From Paramecium tetraurelia (lineage: Eukaryota; Ciliophora; Oligohymenophorea; Peniculida; Parameciidae), in the NCBI RefSeq assembly GCF_000165425.1, contig NW_001799032.1:1-64000 (forward strand): a DNA stretch of 64,000 bases. Direction: 5' to 3'. The position numbers and the translations under genes are program-made. Shown piece after piece: positions 25,276 through 37,415 of this stretch (position 1 is its first letter; every line of letters begins with the position of its first letter). Below the pieces are notes generated by a model. It saw nothing but the letters and a program-made list of their open reading frames with translations. It searched no databases and was not told the origin of the DNA.

Positions 25276-25555
25276 CAAGCTAAAAGTCTTTTCAATTATT
25301 TTATTACTAGAATTTATGATTCATAGTTTTCTACTATTATATAATACGTAAATTCTATCATTTTGATCAGAAAAAATACTGTAAATTAAAAATACTCAAT
25401 TGCAACATAAGTTAATAGTGATTTCTCTTTTTATTTTAAGTCTTTTACTGATAGGTTTTGTATTAAATGAAACAATAGAATGGATAGGATGTTATCAATT
25501 AGATTAACATTATCATAAAATAATTTTATCACATTTATTAAATATCAAAGATAAA
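25276..25555. other. intergenic spacer
   Basis: 280 bp of AT-rich sequence between the metallophosphoesterase start and the EAPP-like stop. TGA occurs in all frames; I see nothing else. Confidence 0.5.
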
Positions 25556-26194
25556 TCAACCTAAACCTTAAACTACATTAAAGAAGTGATATATTTTGGC
25601 TTTGACATCATACACCCCAATTTCTTCTTGACACATTTTGCATTGCACTGACAACAATATGTCATCATTTTTCACTTTTTCATTTTCTAGTGGTTTGACA
25701 AATTTATTTTCTATGATTTTTGTATTAATTGTTACCATTGCTCTATATTACTTTTTATAAATCTCATGCTATTGACAATGATAACTAATTTAAATAAAGC
25801 AATTTGAACAACTTATCACAGTATTATTTTCACTGTTTTTGAGATGAGCTTCATATTTCGATTAAACATATTTTTCGTTTTATAAATCCTCCAATGGATT
25901 ATAAAACACTTATTCCATCATCAATTGCTTTTTTGTCTATTCGAAGTTGAATTCAATTTGTGTATTATTTTTCATTTCTTCATCCTCGTCATCATCAATC
26001 CAATTCTATTATGCATAATCCATAACATATTATGAATCATAAGCAGTGTTCTCCAACTTTTTTTTGTTTCTCTTAATCACATTATCTAAGCCTAAATGAT
26101 ATTCAATACCAGAGAAATTAATATTTGAAAATTGGAGAATGCTATCCTTCTTATGAGGATCAGGATCCCAATCATCTTAGTTCTCGATGTCCAT
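25556..26194 (-). CDS. EAPP: EAPP-family protein (E2F-associated phosphoprotein)
   Basis: 212 residues, intronless. The N-terminal half is acidic (NWIDDDEDEEMK). The C-terminal half carries the family's two CxxC knuckles: ISCSNCFIQISYHCQQHEIY, then the typical 'KKQYRAM' and later QCKMCQEEIGVYDVKAKIYH followed by FFNV. These match the conserved C-terminal domain of EAPP, a nuclear protein that in animals associates with E2F activators and modulates cell-cycle genes. In ciliates the binding partner is unknown. Its start is 40 bp from the divergent eIF2B delta gene, suggesting a shared promoter. Confidence 0.85.
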
Positions 26195-26234
26195 ATTTAT
26201 ATTTTAAATTTTTATAATAAATATTAAAGAATTA

Positions 26235-27668
26235 ATGTCAGAAAAACAAAATCAACAAAATCCCAAGAAAGGAGAGTCTTGGAAGCCTAAAGAAAAATTT
26301 GATAAGAAAGCAAATAAAGAGAAACAAAAACAAGAATAAGAATAAACAGAAGCCAAACAGGAATCCAATAAGACAGTGTAATAATAATAATAACAATAAC
26401 AATAATAAACTAACCAACAACCCATTGTTAAATAAGCAACGCAATAATAGTAGCCAATTAATGATAAATAAATTGTGTAGACAGAGCCACCAAAAGAGTA
26501 AAACAAAAGAAAAGATTTCCTTTCACATCTTCCCATCTTTTAGGATTACACCTCTGTAAGCATAAAGACAGTCAAATAAATTGATGTAATATATTGTTTC
26601 TACTTTAGCCTTTGACCTTGCATCATTCTTTTATAGAGCTATGCATTTAATATTAAAATGGATAGTGCATAGGGTCTACTCATCGATGTGTGGAATTTCT
26701 TAATGCCTTGAAATAATTCATAAAGGATTACAAGTTATCAAAACAATCAAATTACTTCGCTATGGCATTTTTGGATGAATTAAAGAAAATCTTCAATTTA
26801 ATGAAAAATTTTAGAACAGTAAATGAGGGAATGAGCACATCCTATTTATTCATAAGGGAGTGCTTAATGATCCTAAGAGACACAAAACTTGATGAAAATG
26901 AATCAAAGATTTGGCTGTGCAATCAGATTGATCAATTCATACAATCCAAAATCATCTCAGCATCAGAGTTGATTGTTAAAAATGTATATAATATCTCATA
27001 TCCTATGAAAAAAGGCTACTCAATTGATATAAGAGGGAACAACAATTCTAGTATATGCTCGATCCTATTTGATTGAGAATTTCCTCATTAACTATTTTAA
27101 GTAAGGTAAGTAATTGACTATCTTCGTCGTCGATAACCCTTAATTCGGAGAGGGATCGTAATTAGTGAATCGTTTATAATAATAGGGAATCTCCTGTTAT
27201 TAAATATTGTTATCTCATGTTAGCTACATTCTGTCAAAAGTAGAAACAATCTAATATCATATAGGTTGATAAAATCTTGGTAGGAGCATCGTCAATGTTA
27301 TGTAATGGAGCCCTGGTATCAAGAGTTGGGACAGCCTTGTTGGCATGCCTGGCATCAACTCATAAAATACCATTTTTAGTATTTTGTGAAAGTTATAAAT
27401 TCTCAGAAAAGAGTCAAATTGATTCATTGTCATGGAATGAAATAGCGTAATTAGAACAGGGAAATGAAAATCAATAATACACTTCTTTGAGTCTCAGATA
27501 TGATATAACATAGTCCAATTATATTAATATGGTATAGCGCATAATCTAATTTACTAGATTGTGACAGAGGTTGGATTGATACCGGCTACATCTGTGAAGG
27601 CAGTGATTGGGGAGTTCAAGAAATATAATTATGTGGATGCTATTGAAGTTCCTAGAAAAGATTAATGA
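26235..27668 (+). CDS. EIF2B4: translation initiation factor eIF2B, delta subunit
   Basis: 442 residues after removing four introns (26586-26608, 26984-27014, 27240-27264, 27532-27557); the exons total exactly 1,329 nt. The first ~95 residues are low complexity (K/E/Q-rich with an eleven-glutamine run encoded by TAA and CAA). The rest is the eIF2B alpha/beta/delta regulatory fold: 'SFIELCIQYQNGQCIGSTHR', 'GTTILVYARSYLIENFL', 'IFVVDNPQFGEG', 'VDKILVGASSMLCNGALVSR', 'GTALLACLASTHKIPFLVFC' and 'VTEVGLIPATSV'. The subunit belongs to the decameric exchange factor that recharges eIF2 with GTP and senses eIF2 phosphorylation. The third intron follows '...LSHVSYILSK'. The second intron ends AAG rather than TAG. 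Confidence 0.94.
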
Positions 27669-27753
27669 AAATGTTAATAGGTAAAAATGGTATAATTATT
27701 AAATATTGTATACAATTTAATATCTTGTATTACTAATAAATTTATATATATTT

Positions 27754-30069
27754 ATGTTATAAATAAAGGTTTCATCAGCTTTACCGTAAAATCCCTACTT
27801 AATCAACTAAGTCGAATAATTCTTAGTGGACTCCAACACTTTGATAAGAAATGTAAGTCCTCTCTAATTTAGGGATGTTATCGAAAATGTGTTATGCATT
27901 TGGATGGCCAATATAAAAAACTGCTTCCTATTGAATCACCTTTACTACTAAAAATCAAAGTCTTGAGGAGATTATGCTATTGTACATTAATGTATTTCAA
28001 ACTCAAAATCAACAAGGGCGAAATTAATTAAGGCAAAAATTAGTTCACTCTTTGGTCACGATTCCTTCTCTATATGAGAGATTTCCATGATAACATTTCA
28101 CTCTTGAAGATCTAGTATAAGAGTAAGCGATATTGAAATTCTTAATTAGAAAAGTTTTACACTCAAGAATTGATATCGATATTGATAAAGGCATTACTAT
28201 TCAGATCATAATATTATCAAAAAAATCAAATGGTAGCCAGAGGTCTCTTGTACTTTCACCATCTTAATGGTACAATAATAGAGTAGGCTTTGATTGAGAA
28301 AATAACGTTTTTCTTAAGTTTATAGGGGTAAGAATGGGTTCATATAAATTAGCAAATACCATCTGGTTGCTGGAAATAGTTACTTTCAATTGCAAAACTA
28401 TCAGACAGCTTTGAAGTATTATCTTAAAGGACTCGATTTCTACCAAAGGAATCTAATCATCATTTATAAGGAAATCACCCTTACTTCCTTAGAAGAAATA
28501 AAGATTACTCTGAATTATTACGTAATCAATATTGATAATAATATCAATAGTCAAAAGAGATCATTTTGTCTTTGTTTTTAATAGCATTGGTGTATGAATA
28601 GTTAAATGACTTTCTAAAATATCAAGAGACTCTCAAAATGATGACTTGGGTTGATTCAAATTATTAGCCAGAAGACTCAATAGGAAGACTATATTTCTAA
28701 TAATATGTGGACAACACCAAATACTTAGAATATGCTCTTGAGAAGGCTGAAATCTCTAAAGTGCTAAAGCAGGCTCTGCCAGAAGAAGAAACATTGAAAG
28801 TCCCTGTAGAAGAGGATCAATTAAATTATTACAACAATATGCTTTACGAATTCAGTGAATTTCCAAAAATCAGAAGACATTATTTCTATTATGATAAATC
28901 ATAACCTCCATACAGTAATGAAATTATAGAAAGTGAAACTTATTTAGAGAGATCCAAAGCTCTTAAAACAAATGCTAGTGTTTAGATGGTTTATAAATAG
29001 TAAACTAATGAAAATGAATCTACAACCATATGCAGATCTGTATTGATGAAAACTAAATATTCGGATAATGGATTGTCGACTAGATTTTAAACTGAATCAG
29101 AAGGATTTTCATAACCAATAATTCATGTCTAATAATCAAACAAGAGAAACAAAAAGTAGCTAAACAAAGAAGATGTCACATTACAAATGTATTATGGAAA
29201 TGCAATAGAGAAGTCTGTAAAATTGTAAGAATTAGAGAATTTAGCCGAATAGCATAATTAAGATTTAGTATAATAACAAATTGAAACAATTACATTTGAT
29301 AAAACTTTGAAACAATCAAAATAAAAAATTTGTAAATATTTACACCTTATTTTTAGAATTTAAGAGAATTTTTGGTTGTATTAATTTGAACAAAGAGCCC
29401 TTTGAACATGAAACGAGAGAGTCTAGAAAGAGACAGAGGAAGCAGTAAGCTAAAAGCATCAATCAACTACAACAACTATTAAGTATTCAGCTTTAAATCA
29501 AAACTAAGACTGAGCAATCTCAATTATTGGAGTAGTACAATAAGTAGAGAAAATTAAACTCTTAATCATCACCTAATATATTTTAAAAAGTGCATAACAT
29601 GCATCGATAAACTAAAACAGTGAAATTGGAAGAAAAGCCTGTAATTACTAATAAAGAATTTAGTAAAGATATGGGCAGTAATCATAAGACACAAGATGAA
29701 GATCAATTGATTAGAGATATCAATATCAACACCAAGGAGACTATTAAGAAAATGATGGATGAGAAGGAAAGCTTGATCTAATCAAAACCATTTTCAACCA
29801 GAAGATCATCCTAAAACACTACTACCAAGTAAATTTATTGTAATTAAAGTAGGAGCAATATTTTGTTTGAAAAATTGATTTAAAAAAATGATAGTTTGGC
29901 CCATACAACAGATTAAATTAGTAATTCAAAAAAGCTGAATTCATTGAAATCTTTGTTGGAGGTATCCAGAAATAATCCAAATCAAAAGAGGATGACAGCA
30001 ATTTTATCGACAATAACTCCTAGATCTGCTAATAAGATGGGTTCACACACAATTTTACCTCTATGTTGA
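27754..30069 (+). CDS. TPR-like protein with long Q/S/K-rich tail
   Basis: 729 residues with five introns (27853-27872, 28123-28149, 28332-28352 region beginning at 28328, 28522-28550, 29332-29356); their removal leaves exactly 2,190 nt. The helical first half includes a clear tetratricopeptide-like unit, 'AGNSYFQLQNYQTALKYYLK' followed by GLDFYQRN. Similar helical hairpins flank it. The second half is low complexity and charged, with repeated S/T-rich tracts (RRSSQNTTTK) typical of disordered cytoplasmic tails. TPRs mediate protein-protein contacts. No more specific family was recognised. The gene is tightly packed: 85 bp after eIF2B delta and 31 bp before the next gene. Confidence 0.78.
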
Positions 30070-30100
30070 TTATAAATAATAATATAATTTTAAATTTAAA

Positions 30101-31605
30101 ATGAATTAAGGGGAATCAAATGATTTGTTGTCATTTAAAAGAGAGAAGTTTAGAGTATAGATAAGACACCAAAAACTAACAGAGGAGTTTAAGAAAAAAA
30201 GACGGTTCTATAATTATGAATAAACAAAAAATGATTTTCTACATAAAGTTTGCGATGAACTAGTCAATTATCAATTTAGAGAGTAGTTAATTGAGGAAGA
30301 CCTTAATAATATTAAGTTATTACTAAATGTGCTCTAAAAAGCCTTTGAAGATGAGTAAAATGTTGATTATTGGGTGACTGAAAATATAGTAAAAAAATTT
30401 AGGTAATAAATCATATAAAATCAGATTCCTTATAAATCTATCAAAAATGGATAATGAGTTTCAAGAAATAAATGCAACGTTAATTCAAAGTGTTTTCTAT
30501 TATCTAAACAGAGAAGATTATTAAAAGTTTGCAGAATTAGATGATATCCAATTTTTGTAATACTTATAAAATAATATAAAAGAAGAGGTATTTGAAATAT
30601 TCCCTTAAGTAAGAGTTAAACTCATTTTAGACTTTAAATTGCATCTATTTTCTAGCCTAAGAAAAGCAGACTTATAGAGATTTACTAATCTAAAATAATT
30701 TTGAATTTCTATCTTAATTAATGGTGCTTGATCCTAATAGACAATTTTCTGAAGTTATCTTAGCCTTAATAGGTTCAGCCTTTACTTTTTGTTTGGAAAT
30801 CAATATTGACAAAATTAAATCAATTAAGGAATACGTAATAAAGTCTTACTTTGATGAAAATTAAGCCATAAGGAGATTAGCCTTGGAAATTCTTGAGGAA
30901 ATCCCTTCAAAATTATCATTTGAAAATAATTATACCTACGCAAATGAAATAATCTCTTCTCCAATGTTCTTAAAACTCTATGACACAGCTTTAAGAACAA
31001 GTTATGATTTTTTAGCTTTGAAAGTTGTGATTATTTATTATGGAATTAGTGATTAGTTATTTGAGAAGGAGTTTGTTATCTATAAGAAAGTAATCAACTC
31101 AAATTTTCAATCACAAGATCTTAATAAAGCTTTGAGAATCTAATTATTTTGGGCTATTTCCAATAAAATTCAGAACAAGGAATTCCTACTTTAATTATTA
31201 GACTCTTAATTGCTAGATTAGATTTTTGGACAGACTTCCGAATTCTCAGATAATGAGGCTCTTGAATTCTCGTATGTGATTTTGAATTTCTCTATTTTGG
31301 TATTAATCATTTATTATCTAAAGTGTAACGAAGAATAATTATCAAAATTAATTAGAATAGGATTGTTAACTATATGCAATCATTTGTTTTCTATGGAAGC
31401 ACGATCAACAAAGATCGAAGAACATACTGTTAAAACATTACTTAATATTTTGCATAAGCTATTTGATTCTTAAGATGTTAACAATGAGTTAATTATACCA
31501 TTTTCAGCAGTAGTAAAAATGATTGAAATGAGTGGAATTGTTAATAAAGTGAAGGAGAGTCAGATTGATGATAAATTAATCTAAGATTTTGATGTGTATT
31601 TTTGA
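30101..31605 (+). CDS. importin-alpha-like armadillo protein
   Basis: 486 residues with two 22-nt introns (30403-30424, 30609-30630), leaving exactly 1,461 nt. The N-terminus (LLSFKREKFRVQIRHQKLTE then EFKKKRRF) resembles an importin-beta-binding domain, with basic clusters spaced as in importin alpha. The rest is all-helical with armadillo-like repeats (for example NDIQLFWAISNKIQNK-type helices), but the canonical NLS-binding W/N array is weak. Importin alpha adapts NLS cargo to importin beta at the nuclear pore. This copy is shorter than usual (~530 residues) and divergent, so it could be specialised or only armadillo-related. Confidence 0.62.
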
Positions 31606-31685
31606 TTTTTGTAATTAGATATATTTAATTATAAATACATTTTAAATACAGTAAACCTCCTACTTTACTATAATCAATAACAAAA

Positions 31686-32711
31686 TCAACAGGGAATGTT
31701 TTCTCTTCTTGCTTGCTTTTTGGTTAAACAAAATTTAACTTTTTTGGCAGGAGATTAAGAGCTAGTTTGTTATTTTTTAGGAGATTATTAGCCAGTTATG
31801 TTTAAACTTGAAAAACTAAGCCTACTTTAGAAACTTAATCTGCTTACAATTTCCAACTGGGAGTTTTGTAGTGAAGGATTTTTTAGGATACTTTTTGGAG
31901 TTGAAACTGAACTCTATGATCTACCTCTGACTCCATCGTATTCTAATTGCAATAAGGATAGCTGAGATGTCCTTTGAGAGTTGGCTTGTTATGAAATTCT
32001 GAGTTTCTAATTTTTTTGGTTTTGGAGCGCTTTAACAGTTGTCTTTGCAATTTTCGATCTCTCCTTTCTTGTGTCTTGATATTTTATTGAATGTTATGAT
32101 GGTATCTGTTAGGTTTAATTATAGGATGACTCCAAATATGAATTATAGGTTTCATGTGATCTTTGTGAGAATTGGGATTGCTTTTTGGAGGAAAATCGAT
32201 TGTTAACAGAAGGAGATAAACCATCTCTTAATTTGGTTACATCAAATGGTCCGTGGGTGTGGAGTTTTAGATTTTTTCTCAAATCTACTGTCGTATTTTG
32301 ATTCAAGCTCTCTTTCATTTCGCCAACAAAATTAATTTTTGGAACTGTTTCCTTTCTTGAAAACAATGAGGATTGATCTCCATTGGAAATTACGGATAAT
32401 TATTGGATAGGTTAAGTCGGCTTTATAAAAGATAGCATTTCATTCTTAGATCTATTGTGTGTTGAGACTATGACCGAGTGTTATTATTATTCTTTCTTCG
32501 GTTTTATCAATCCTCTTTTAAAACCACAAGAATTATAAATTAGGTTATTCATTTTTTACTCTAAATCTTAAATATCAGGCTCGTTCAATTAGCAATCTTG
32601 GAGTCTAAAATCAATGTCTTCTTTGGAGCAAACATTTAGGTTGTAAACTGAGACTGGTCGATCAACTTCATCCTCTATAATTTCTGAATCAATAATATAT
32701 TGTTCTGTCAT
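31686..32711 (-). CDS. probable protein phosphatase 1 docking/regulatory protein (SILK + RVxF motifs)
   Basis: 341 residues, intronless, mostly disordered and rich in S, Q, N and K. Near the C-terminus TPKSILKNPS (SILK at 274-277) is followed 46 residues later by SPAKKVKFCLTKKQARRENI (KVKF at 324-327). SILK, then RVxF, in that order is the classical two-motif docking arrangement for the PP1 catalytic subunit. The phosphorylatable serine before KKVKF could switch binding. No catalytic domain is present, so a targeting or inhibitor subunit is inferred. It neighbours an Aurora-like kinase gene on the same strand, which is suggestive but not proof of a link. Confidence 0.7.
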
Positions 32712-32984
32712 TATTATAAATAATAACATAATATTTGATAATAATCAAACTAAGCAAAGGAGTTTATGACCGAATAATACTAATCAGAGATTATATATAA
32801 TATTTGAGATGATAAAGTGTTAGGCAACGAAGTTACTAGTAATTTTTATAAATTAAGATCACTGAATATTTATTTGAAATAGTTTTCTCAATTTTTATAA
32901 GCAAAAGTAATGGGAATTTCATATAATACAAAAACATACAAATATACATATTTACAAATCACTTCATTGAGTTAAATTATAGTA

Positions 32985-34157
32985 TCAGTAAAGTTTAGGT
33001 TGTGGTACAGAGTTGATATTGTCAAAATCCTTAAAGTTGAATATCTAATCAATATTGCCCTTATTGGTAGCAGGTGAGAAAGGATTATTTGATGAGCTGA
33101 ACTGAGTACTAGAGCTATGAGTTAAGGATGTTTTTTGACTGTCCGAAAGGCTGGTTTTGACTGATCCACTACGAAAAATGATAATTAATATATACTTCAC
33201 TTCTAATGTTTTGATTGGAAGATTCTTGTGTCTGAATTTATTTTTGAGTTCCTCATTTTCATACTTATTGAAAATATTATTTAACTTCATCTATTTTTTA
33301 ATCCATCTACTTAAATATAATTATTAAACAGTAGGTCTATCATTTGGGTCTTTGGTTAATAACGCTTGAATTAGAATTTGTAAATCCTCATTAATATGAC
33401 TATTAACAACAATTTCTTAATTGGTTATCTTCCTTATTAACTCTGTTTAAGAATTGGCTTGAATTGGGAAATGAGTATGAAGTAAAATCTATTATGATAA
33501 ATAAAATAAAATTACATAGATTAATGCTCCAAGGGAATAGCAATCTACTTTATAATCATGTTATTATTTCAACACAACCTCTGGAGGCATATATTCAGTA
33601 GTTCCACAAAGAATGGGTTCGACTTTATTTATGTAAGTGGCCCAACCAAAGTCACCCAATTTATAAGTGCCATCTTCGTGCAGAAACACATTCTCTAACT
33701 AATTTAGAAGATATAAATTAAAATTTTACTTTCAAATCTCGATGGATTATTTTATTCTGATGTAAACAGTCTAAGGCTCCTAACATGGAAATACAAACGT
33801 TAAAGACTTCTTTCTCTTCATAGGGAGTCTTTGGAATTTGTAAGGAACCTCTCGAACAGTATTCGGAAATGATATAAATATTTTGATTGTTTTCGAATGA
33901 ATGATGTACTTTGAGTATGTTTTTGTGATTTAATGTTGATTGTATTTTAATCTCTTGTCTGACCATTGATTCTGCATTATATTTATTTAACATTGCTTTT
34001 GAAATCTATTCATTAACAAATGGATTACAATTTTGCAGGCGAAATACTTGTTTGAGCTCAAATCCAAGACCTGGTAGACTGTTCCAAAGGAGCCACTACC
34101 CAATTAGGCTTTCAAGGCGTAAGTGGTTCCATTACTCGACATAATGATGTTATTCAT
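32985..34157 (-). CDS. serine/threonine protein kinase, Aurora-like
   Basis: 354 residues after removing four introns (34006-34028, 33699-33729, 33489-33515, 33169-33195), leaving exactly 1,065 nt. All kinase signatures are present: glycine loop GSGSFGTVY (20-28), Lys42 in FACKI, Glu61, HRDLKLEN with catalytic Asp133, DFG at 151-153 followed by WA, and MPPE (172-175) after LCGTTEY. The 'GDFGWAT ... CGTTEYMPPE' context is closest to the Aurora group. A ~90-residue S/T-rich tail follows the catalytic domain. It phosphorylates Ser/Thr on unknown targets; a role in division or cilia is only inferred from the family. The activation-loop threonines are conserved, so it should be active. Confidence 0.9.
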
Positions 34158-34246
34158 TGATGAATTTATTTATTAAATCATCTAATAAAAATTATTTCTT
34201 TTCTTTTAAATAGAGAAAATTTTAGTAATAAATTATTGGATCAAAA

Positions 34247-34946
34247 TCATTTTTTTCTCTTGTAAACTAACCCTTAAAATTCACATGGTCTTTTATCCAA
34301 AGAAATGGGCTTTTTAGTTCCAAAAAATGGTGTCACCAAACTCTCACCAAATTTTGGCAGCTTCCCTTGATTAACTTTGTTATCTGATTTGTCAATTTCT
34401 AATGTGAATTTGTATAATTTACAGAATAAGCATTTTTTTAGGATAGGTAATCTCAGATTGTCTTCCTTCTGATTTTCTTTATTAATTACACTAGCCTTTC
34501 GATTCTCAGAATTCTAATGATACTAAATTGTAATATCTCCTATAGGAATCTCCTGATTATTAAATGTGTCGATGTCACAAGATTTATATAAGTCCAATTA
34601 ACTTAATACTTTCTTCAAAACTAATTAATTCTAAATTGTATACAGTTTTAATTATGTGACTCCTCTTTTTTGAGTTGCCTTTTGGTTCTGTGCTTTGTCT
34701 TCTTTGGCAATAGGCATAACTGTCAACTTGGTTTGATTCGGTTTGAATAGAATTATATTAAACTGATCGCTTTGGTTTGAGATACATCTTTTCAAATTTT
34801 CTAACTTCATGTTAACATAGTGACTAATATTGTTGGGCGTCTCTTGATTTTGAAACCTGCTGAGGCAATCGATTAGAGTATTGTTCGAAAAATGATTTGC
34901 ATTTCTATCTAATCTCTTTAACTCCCAAACAATTATTATTATTCAT
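34247..34946 (-). CDS. hypothetical 225-residue protein
   Basis: The start at 34946 lies in a short first exon (MNNNN). A 22-nt intron (34909-34930, GTTTGG...GATTAG) removes a TGA-incompatible frame change, and the remaining 678 nt are open to TGA. The product is basic, with 'NENQKEDNLRLPILKKCLFC' and 'KLYKFTLEID' near the middle of the second half and a C-terminus ending FQGLVYKRKK. No domain was recognised. A longer shadow frame from the same ATG is open only 123 codons and reads less naturally. It lies between the kinase (89 bp) and the CUE protein (67 bp) on the same strand. Confidence 0.65.
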
Positions 34947-35013
34947 TATTTATATATATATATAATATCATATAAGAATTATAATTATAACAAATAAATT
35001 AGAAATATATTGT

Positions 35014-35792
35014 TCAATATATGTCATTGTTAATGTTATTAAGAGTTGAAACAGTGTTATTTTGCTAAGCTTGTATTAACAATATTGTGAGGTTATTATT
35101 AATTTATTATTATTGTTTATTTTCTTCAGTGAGTGATTTAATTAAATTTTAATTTTATTTCTCTTTATTTTCTGCTTCTACCCTTATTTTCTCGATCCTC
35201 TTGTGCTACTTGAGAAATGCCTGCTTCAGTAGTTTGTTCTCGTCCTCCAATCTCTGGGTCTACATTCTTAATGAAAAACTTACATTCGACTAATATTTCT
35301 CCCCTAATTTTTACTCGAAGGCGTCAAAACATAATTATATCACCTGTTGAGCCGACTGGATATTTTATGATTGCTAGAGCCTTTTGAGTAATTCCTCTTT
35401 TAAAGCCTTTTTGTAATTGTCAAACTATTATATATGTTTAAAACAATACATCTGCATCGCCAATCTCGAATTTCTGTGGAATGGAGGCCTTTTACCCAAG
35501 AATCTCAAAGACTATCTCAACATTGTTGTCGAAATCCTCCAATAATCTCAAAATATCTGATTGCTGAATCTGAGGGTACTTCTCTTAAATAATCGCCAAA
35601 TTTTATCTAAATAAATAAATTAATATCACATACAAAGTAATTCTTTTACGTGCCTGGCATAAAGTTTCTAAATTTCTCTCCTAAGTAATACGCCTTCTTA
35701 GAGCAAAGGTAGGATTTCTAGTCTAAACTAATAAATTTATTAGGTACTTCACTTGGCTCATCTTCGAAACACTTTCTCTTTCCAACCAACAT
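35014..35792 (-). CDS. CUE-domain protein with C-terminal coiled coil
   Basis: 228 residues with four introns (35728-35747, 35607-35629, 35425-35449, 35260-35283), leaving exactly 687 nt. It begins MLVGKRKCFEDEPSE, like plant and animal CUE proteins that start with a 'GKR..F/CFE' motif. A CUE-type ubiquitin-binding helix bundle follows: 'AIIQEKYPQIQQSDILRLLE' then DFDNNVEIVFEIL, with the invariant Pro and the di-leucine position. The C-terminal half is a long charged coiled coil (LEDENKLLKQAFLKQHKRIE). CUE domains bind mono-ubiquitin in trafficking or degradation. Specific partners are unknown. Confidence 0.8.
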
Positions 35793-36381
35793 TCGTAAAT
35801 ATATATTAATAATATTAATAAATATTTAATTATCCCTTAAAAACACTATAATCGAGTTCATTAAACTCTATAATTAATTTTCATTAAAACACATAAATAT
35901 TTAAATAATTTAAATTGCTGCCAATCAATCCAATTAATTTCATATTGAATCCCCATAAGACATTTCCAAATCTAAACTCTCCTCTTTAAAAAAGATAATC
36001 AGAAATTATAAGTACATGTTGAATCTTATTCTAAAATTATTACTATTGAAAACCTTAAATAATTTAGGACTATCTTTTAAAATCTCCAATTAATTTCAGT
36101 CTAAACTCAAAAATACTGCTAAACTTTTGGTTTTATTAAATTACAAAGAACCCTGACTTTCACGAATTCAAAATTCCTCTATTATCTTGGTGTAAGTAGA
36201 TTCTGTAAAATTTATGATTATTTATACTTGTTAATATAATATTCTTAAAAGTTTATCTATAACATTATGCAATTAGTTAAAATTATGAAATTATAAAAAT
36301 CAATTTTTAGATGCTAAGGATGATGGGATTTAGTTTCTTATCATTATAATATTAATATTTTATTGATGTTGTAATATTGGT
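35793..36381. other. spacer with weak open frames
   Basis: AT-rich sequence upstream of the CUE gene. A plus-strand frame near 35950-36155 is open (K/L/N-rich, ending LLVLLNYKEP before TGA) but has no motif and no clear start. It is probably non-coding or a relic. Confidence 0.35.
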
Positions 36382-36895
36382 TCAGAAATATGCTGCATTA
36401 CTACTATCGCTTGTTAGCTCTGCTCTTAATTGCTTCAATCTGGCTTCCTTCTTTGCCAAAGCGAAATCAAACACTGAAAAGCTATATACCTCTGCCAAAT
36501 ATGGATATCACCTGGTTTTTTTTAAACAAAGATGGGCTCAAATAAGATTTATGAAAAGTTATACGAAAATACTGCAGAAACCAAACTAAATGCATTTTAT
36601 TATGTCAATTAACAATTCCCAAAACCAAGATTCCATTTAAGAATGGAATACTTGAAATTCTAGAGGTAATTAATTTTTCTTCCCTTATTGTTGCTAAAGC
36701 CAAGAAAATACCTCCAAATGTGAATATTCCACTTTTGGCATCTACATCTGCGAATTTTTCACTTATGAATTTCTAATGGTCTTTCTTTTCTTTGTAATCT
36801 TCTCTAGTATCTAGCTTGCAAAGTAATAAAATATTAATCTCCTCTTATCTTGAGGTCCAGCTTTATAAAAAATTGTTATTTCTATTGCCAAGCAT
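36382..36895 (-). CDS. probable small membrane-associated protein, exon structure unresolved
   Basis: The first part (ATG at 36895) reads naturally: 'REDYKEKKDHQKFISEKFAD', then VDAKSGIFTFGGIFLALATI (hydrophobic) and REEKLITSRISSIPFLNGIL. The end also reads naturally: EVYSFSVFDFALAKKEARLK QLRAELTSDSSNAAYF before TGA at 36382, after a plausible 20-nt intron. The middle changes frame, and I could not find the second intron; its length must be 2 mod 3. Two hydrophobic segments suggest membrane insertion. No family was recognised. A frameshift cannot be excluded. Confidence 0.45.
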
Positions 36896-37415
36896 GATGT
36901 TGTCATGATTTATATAATAGCGAAGTTTTTATGTAATTGAGGAGACACCAACCAACTCAGACTCATTTGGGATATATGATTGAGTAAATATATATAAATT
37001 CCTAAATTTTTACATTTAAATTTCCCTTTCATCTCGTATATTGAGAAAAGAATGAATAGAGGTGGATATAAGTTCTGATTGTATCAGCATATAATACTTA
37101 ACTATTTAGATAGAACAAAGGATTTGAAGTTTAAGCAATTAAAATTTTATAGATGACATCCTAAAAGACCAAATAAATGATTATATGAATATTTCTTTTT
37201 AATATTTTCTATATTATCATAATAGGTGTATCGAGTATTTCTAATATGTTTTTAATATATTTATAATGTGATGCAACCAACCTCACTTTAACAATTTATT
37301 GATTTATATTGTTTAATCAAATTGCTTATCAAATTTAGTATTGGGAGACATCAGGATGTAAGAAAAGGATGATCGGAATGTTTAAATTAACTTATGTAAA
37401 ATAATTAATAATTAA
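36896..37415. other. intergenic spacer
   Basis: About 520 bp of AT-rich DNA between divergent genes (the minus-strand membrane protein and the plus-strand SNARE). TGA is frequent in all frames. I see no gene; both promoters should lie here. Confidence 0.5.

Noticed and set aside
26238-26559. Overlapping minus-strand ORFs rich in L/F/Y and a plus-strand asparagine-rich ORF
   Set aside because: They are alternative frames of the TAA/CAA repeat and K-rich N-terminus of eIF2B delta, whose own frame continues through spliced exons into a conserved domain.
28264-28446. Minus-strand 60-codon ORF
   Set aside because: Antisense to the TPR-like exon; the plus-strand exons join precisely and encode a recognisable TPR hairpin.
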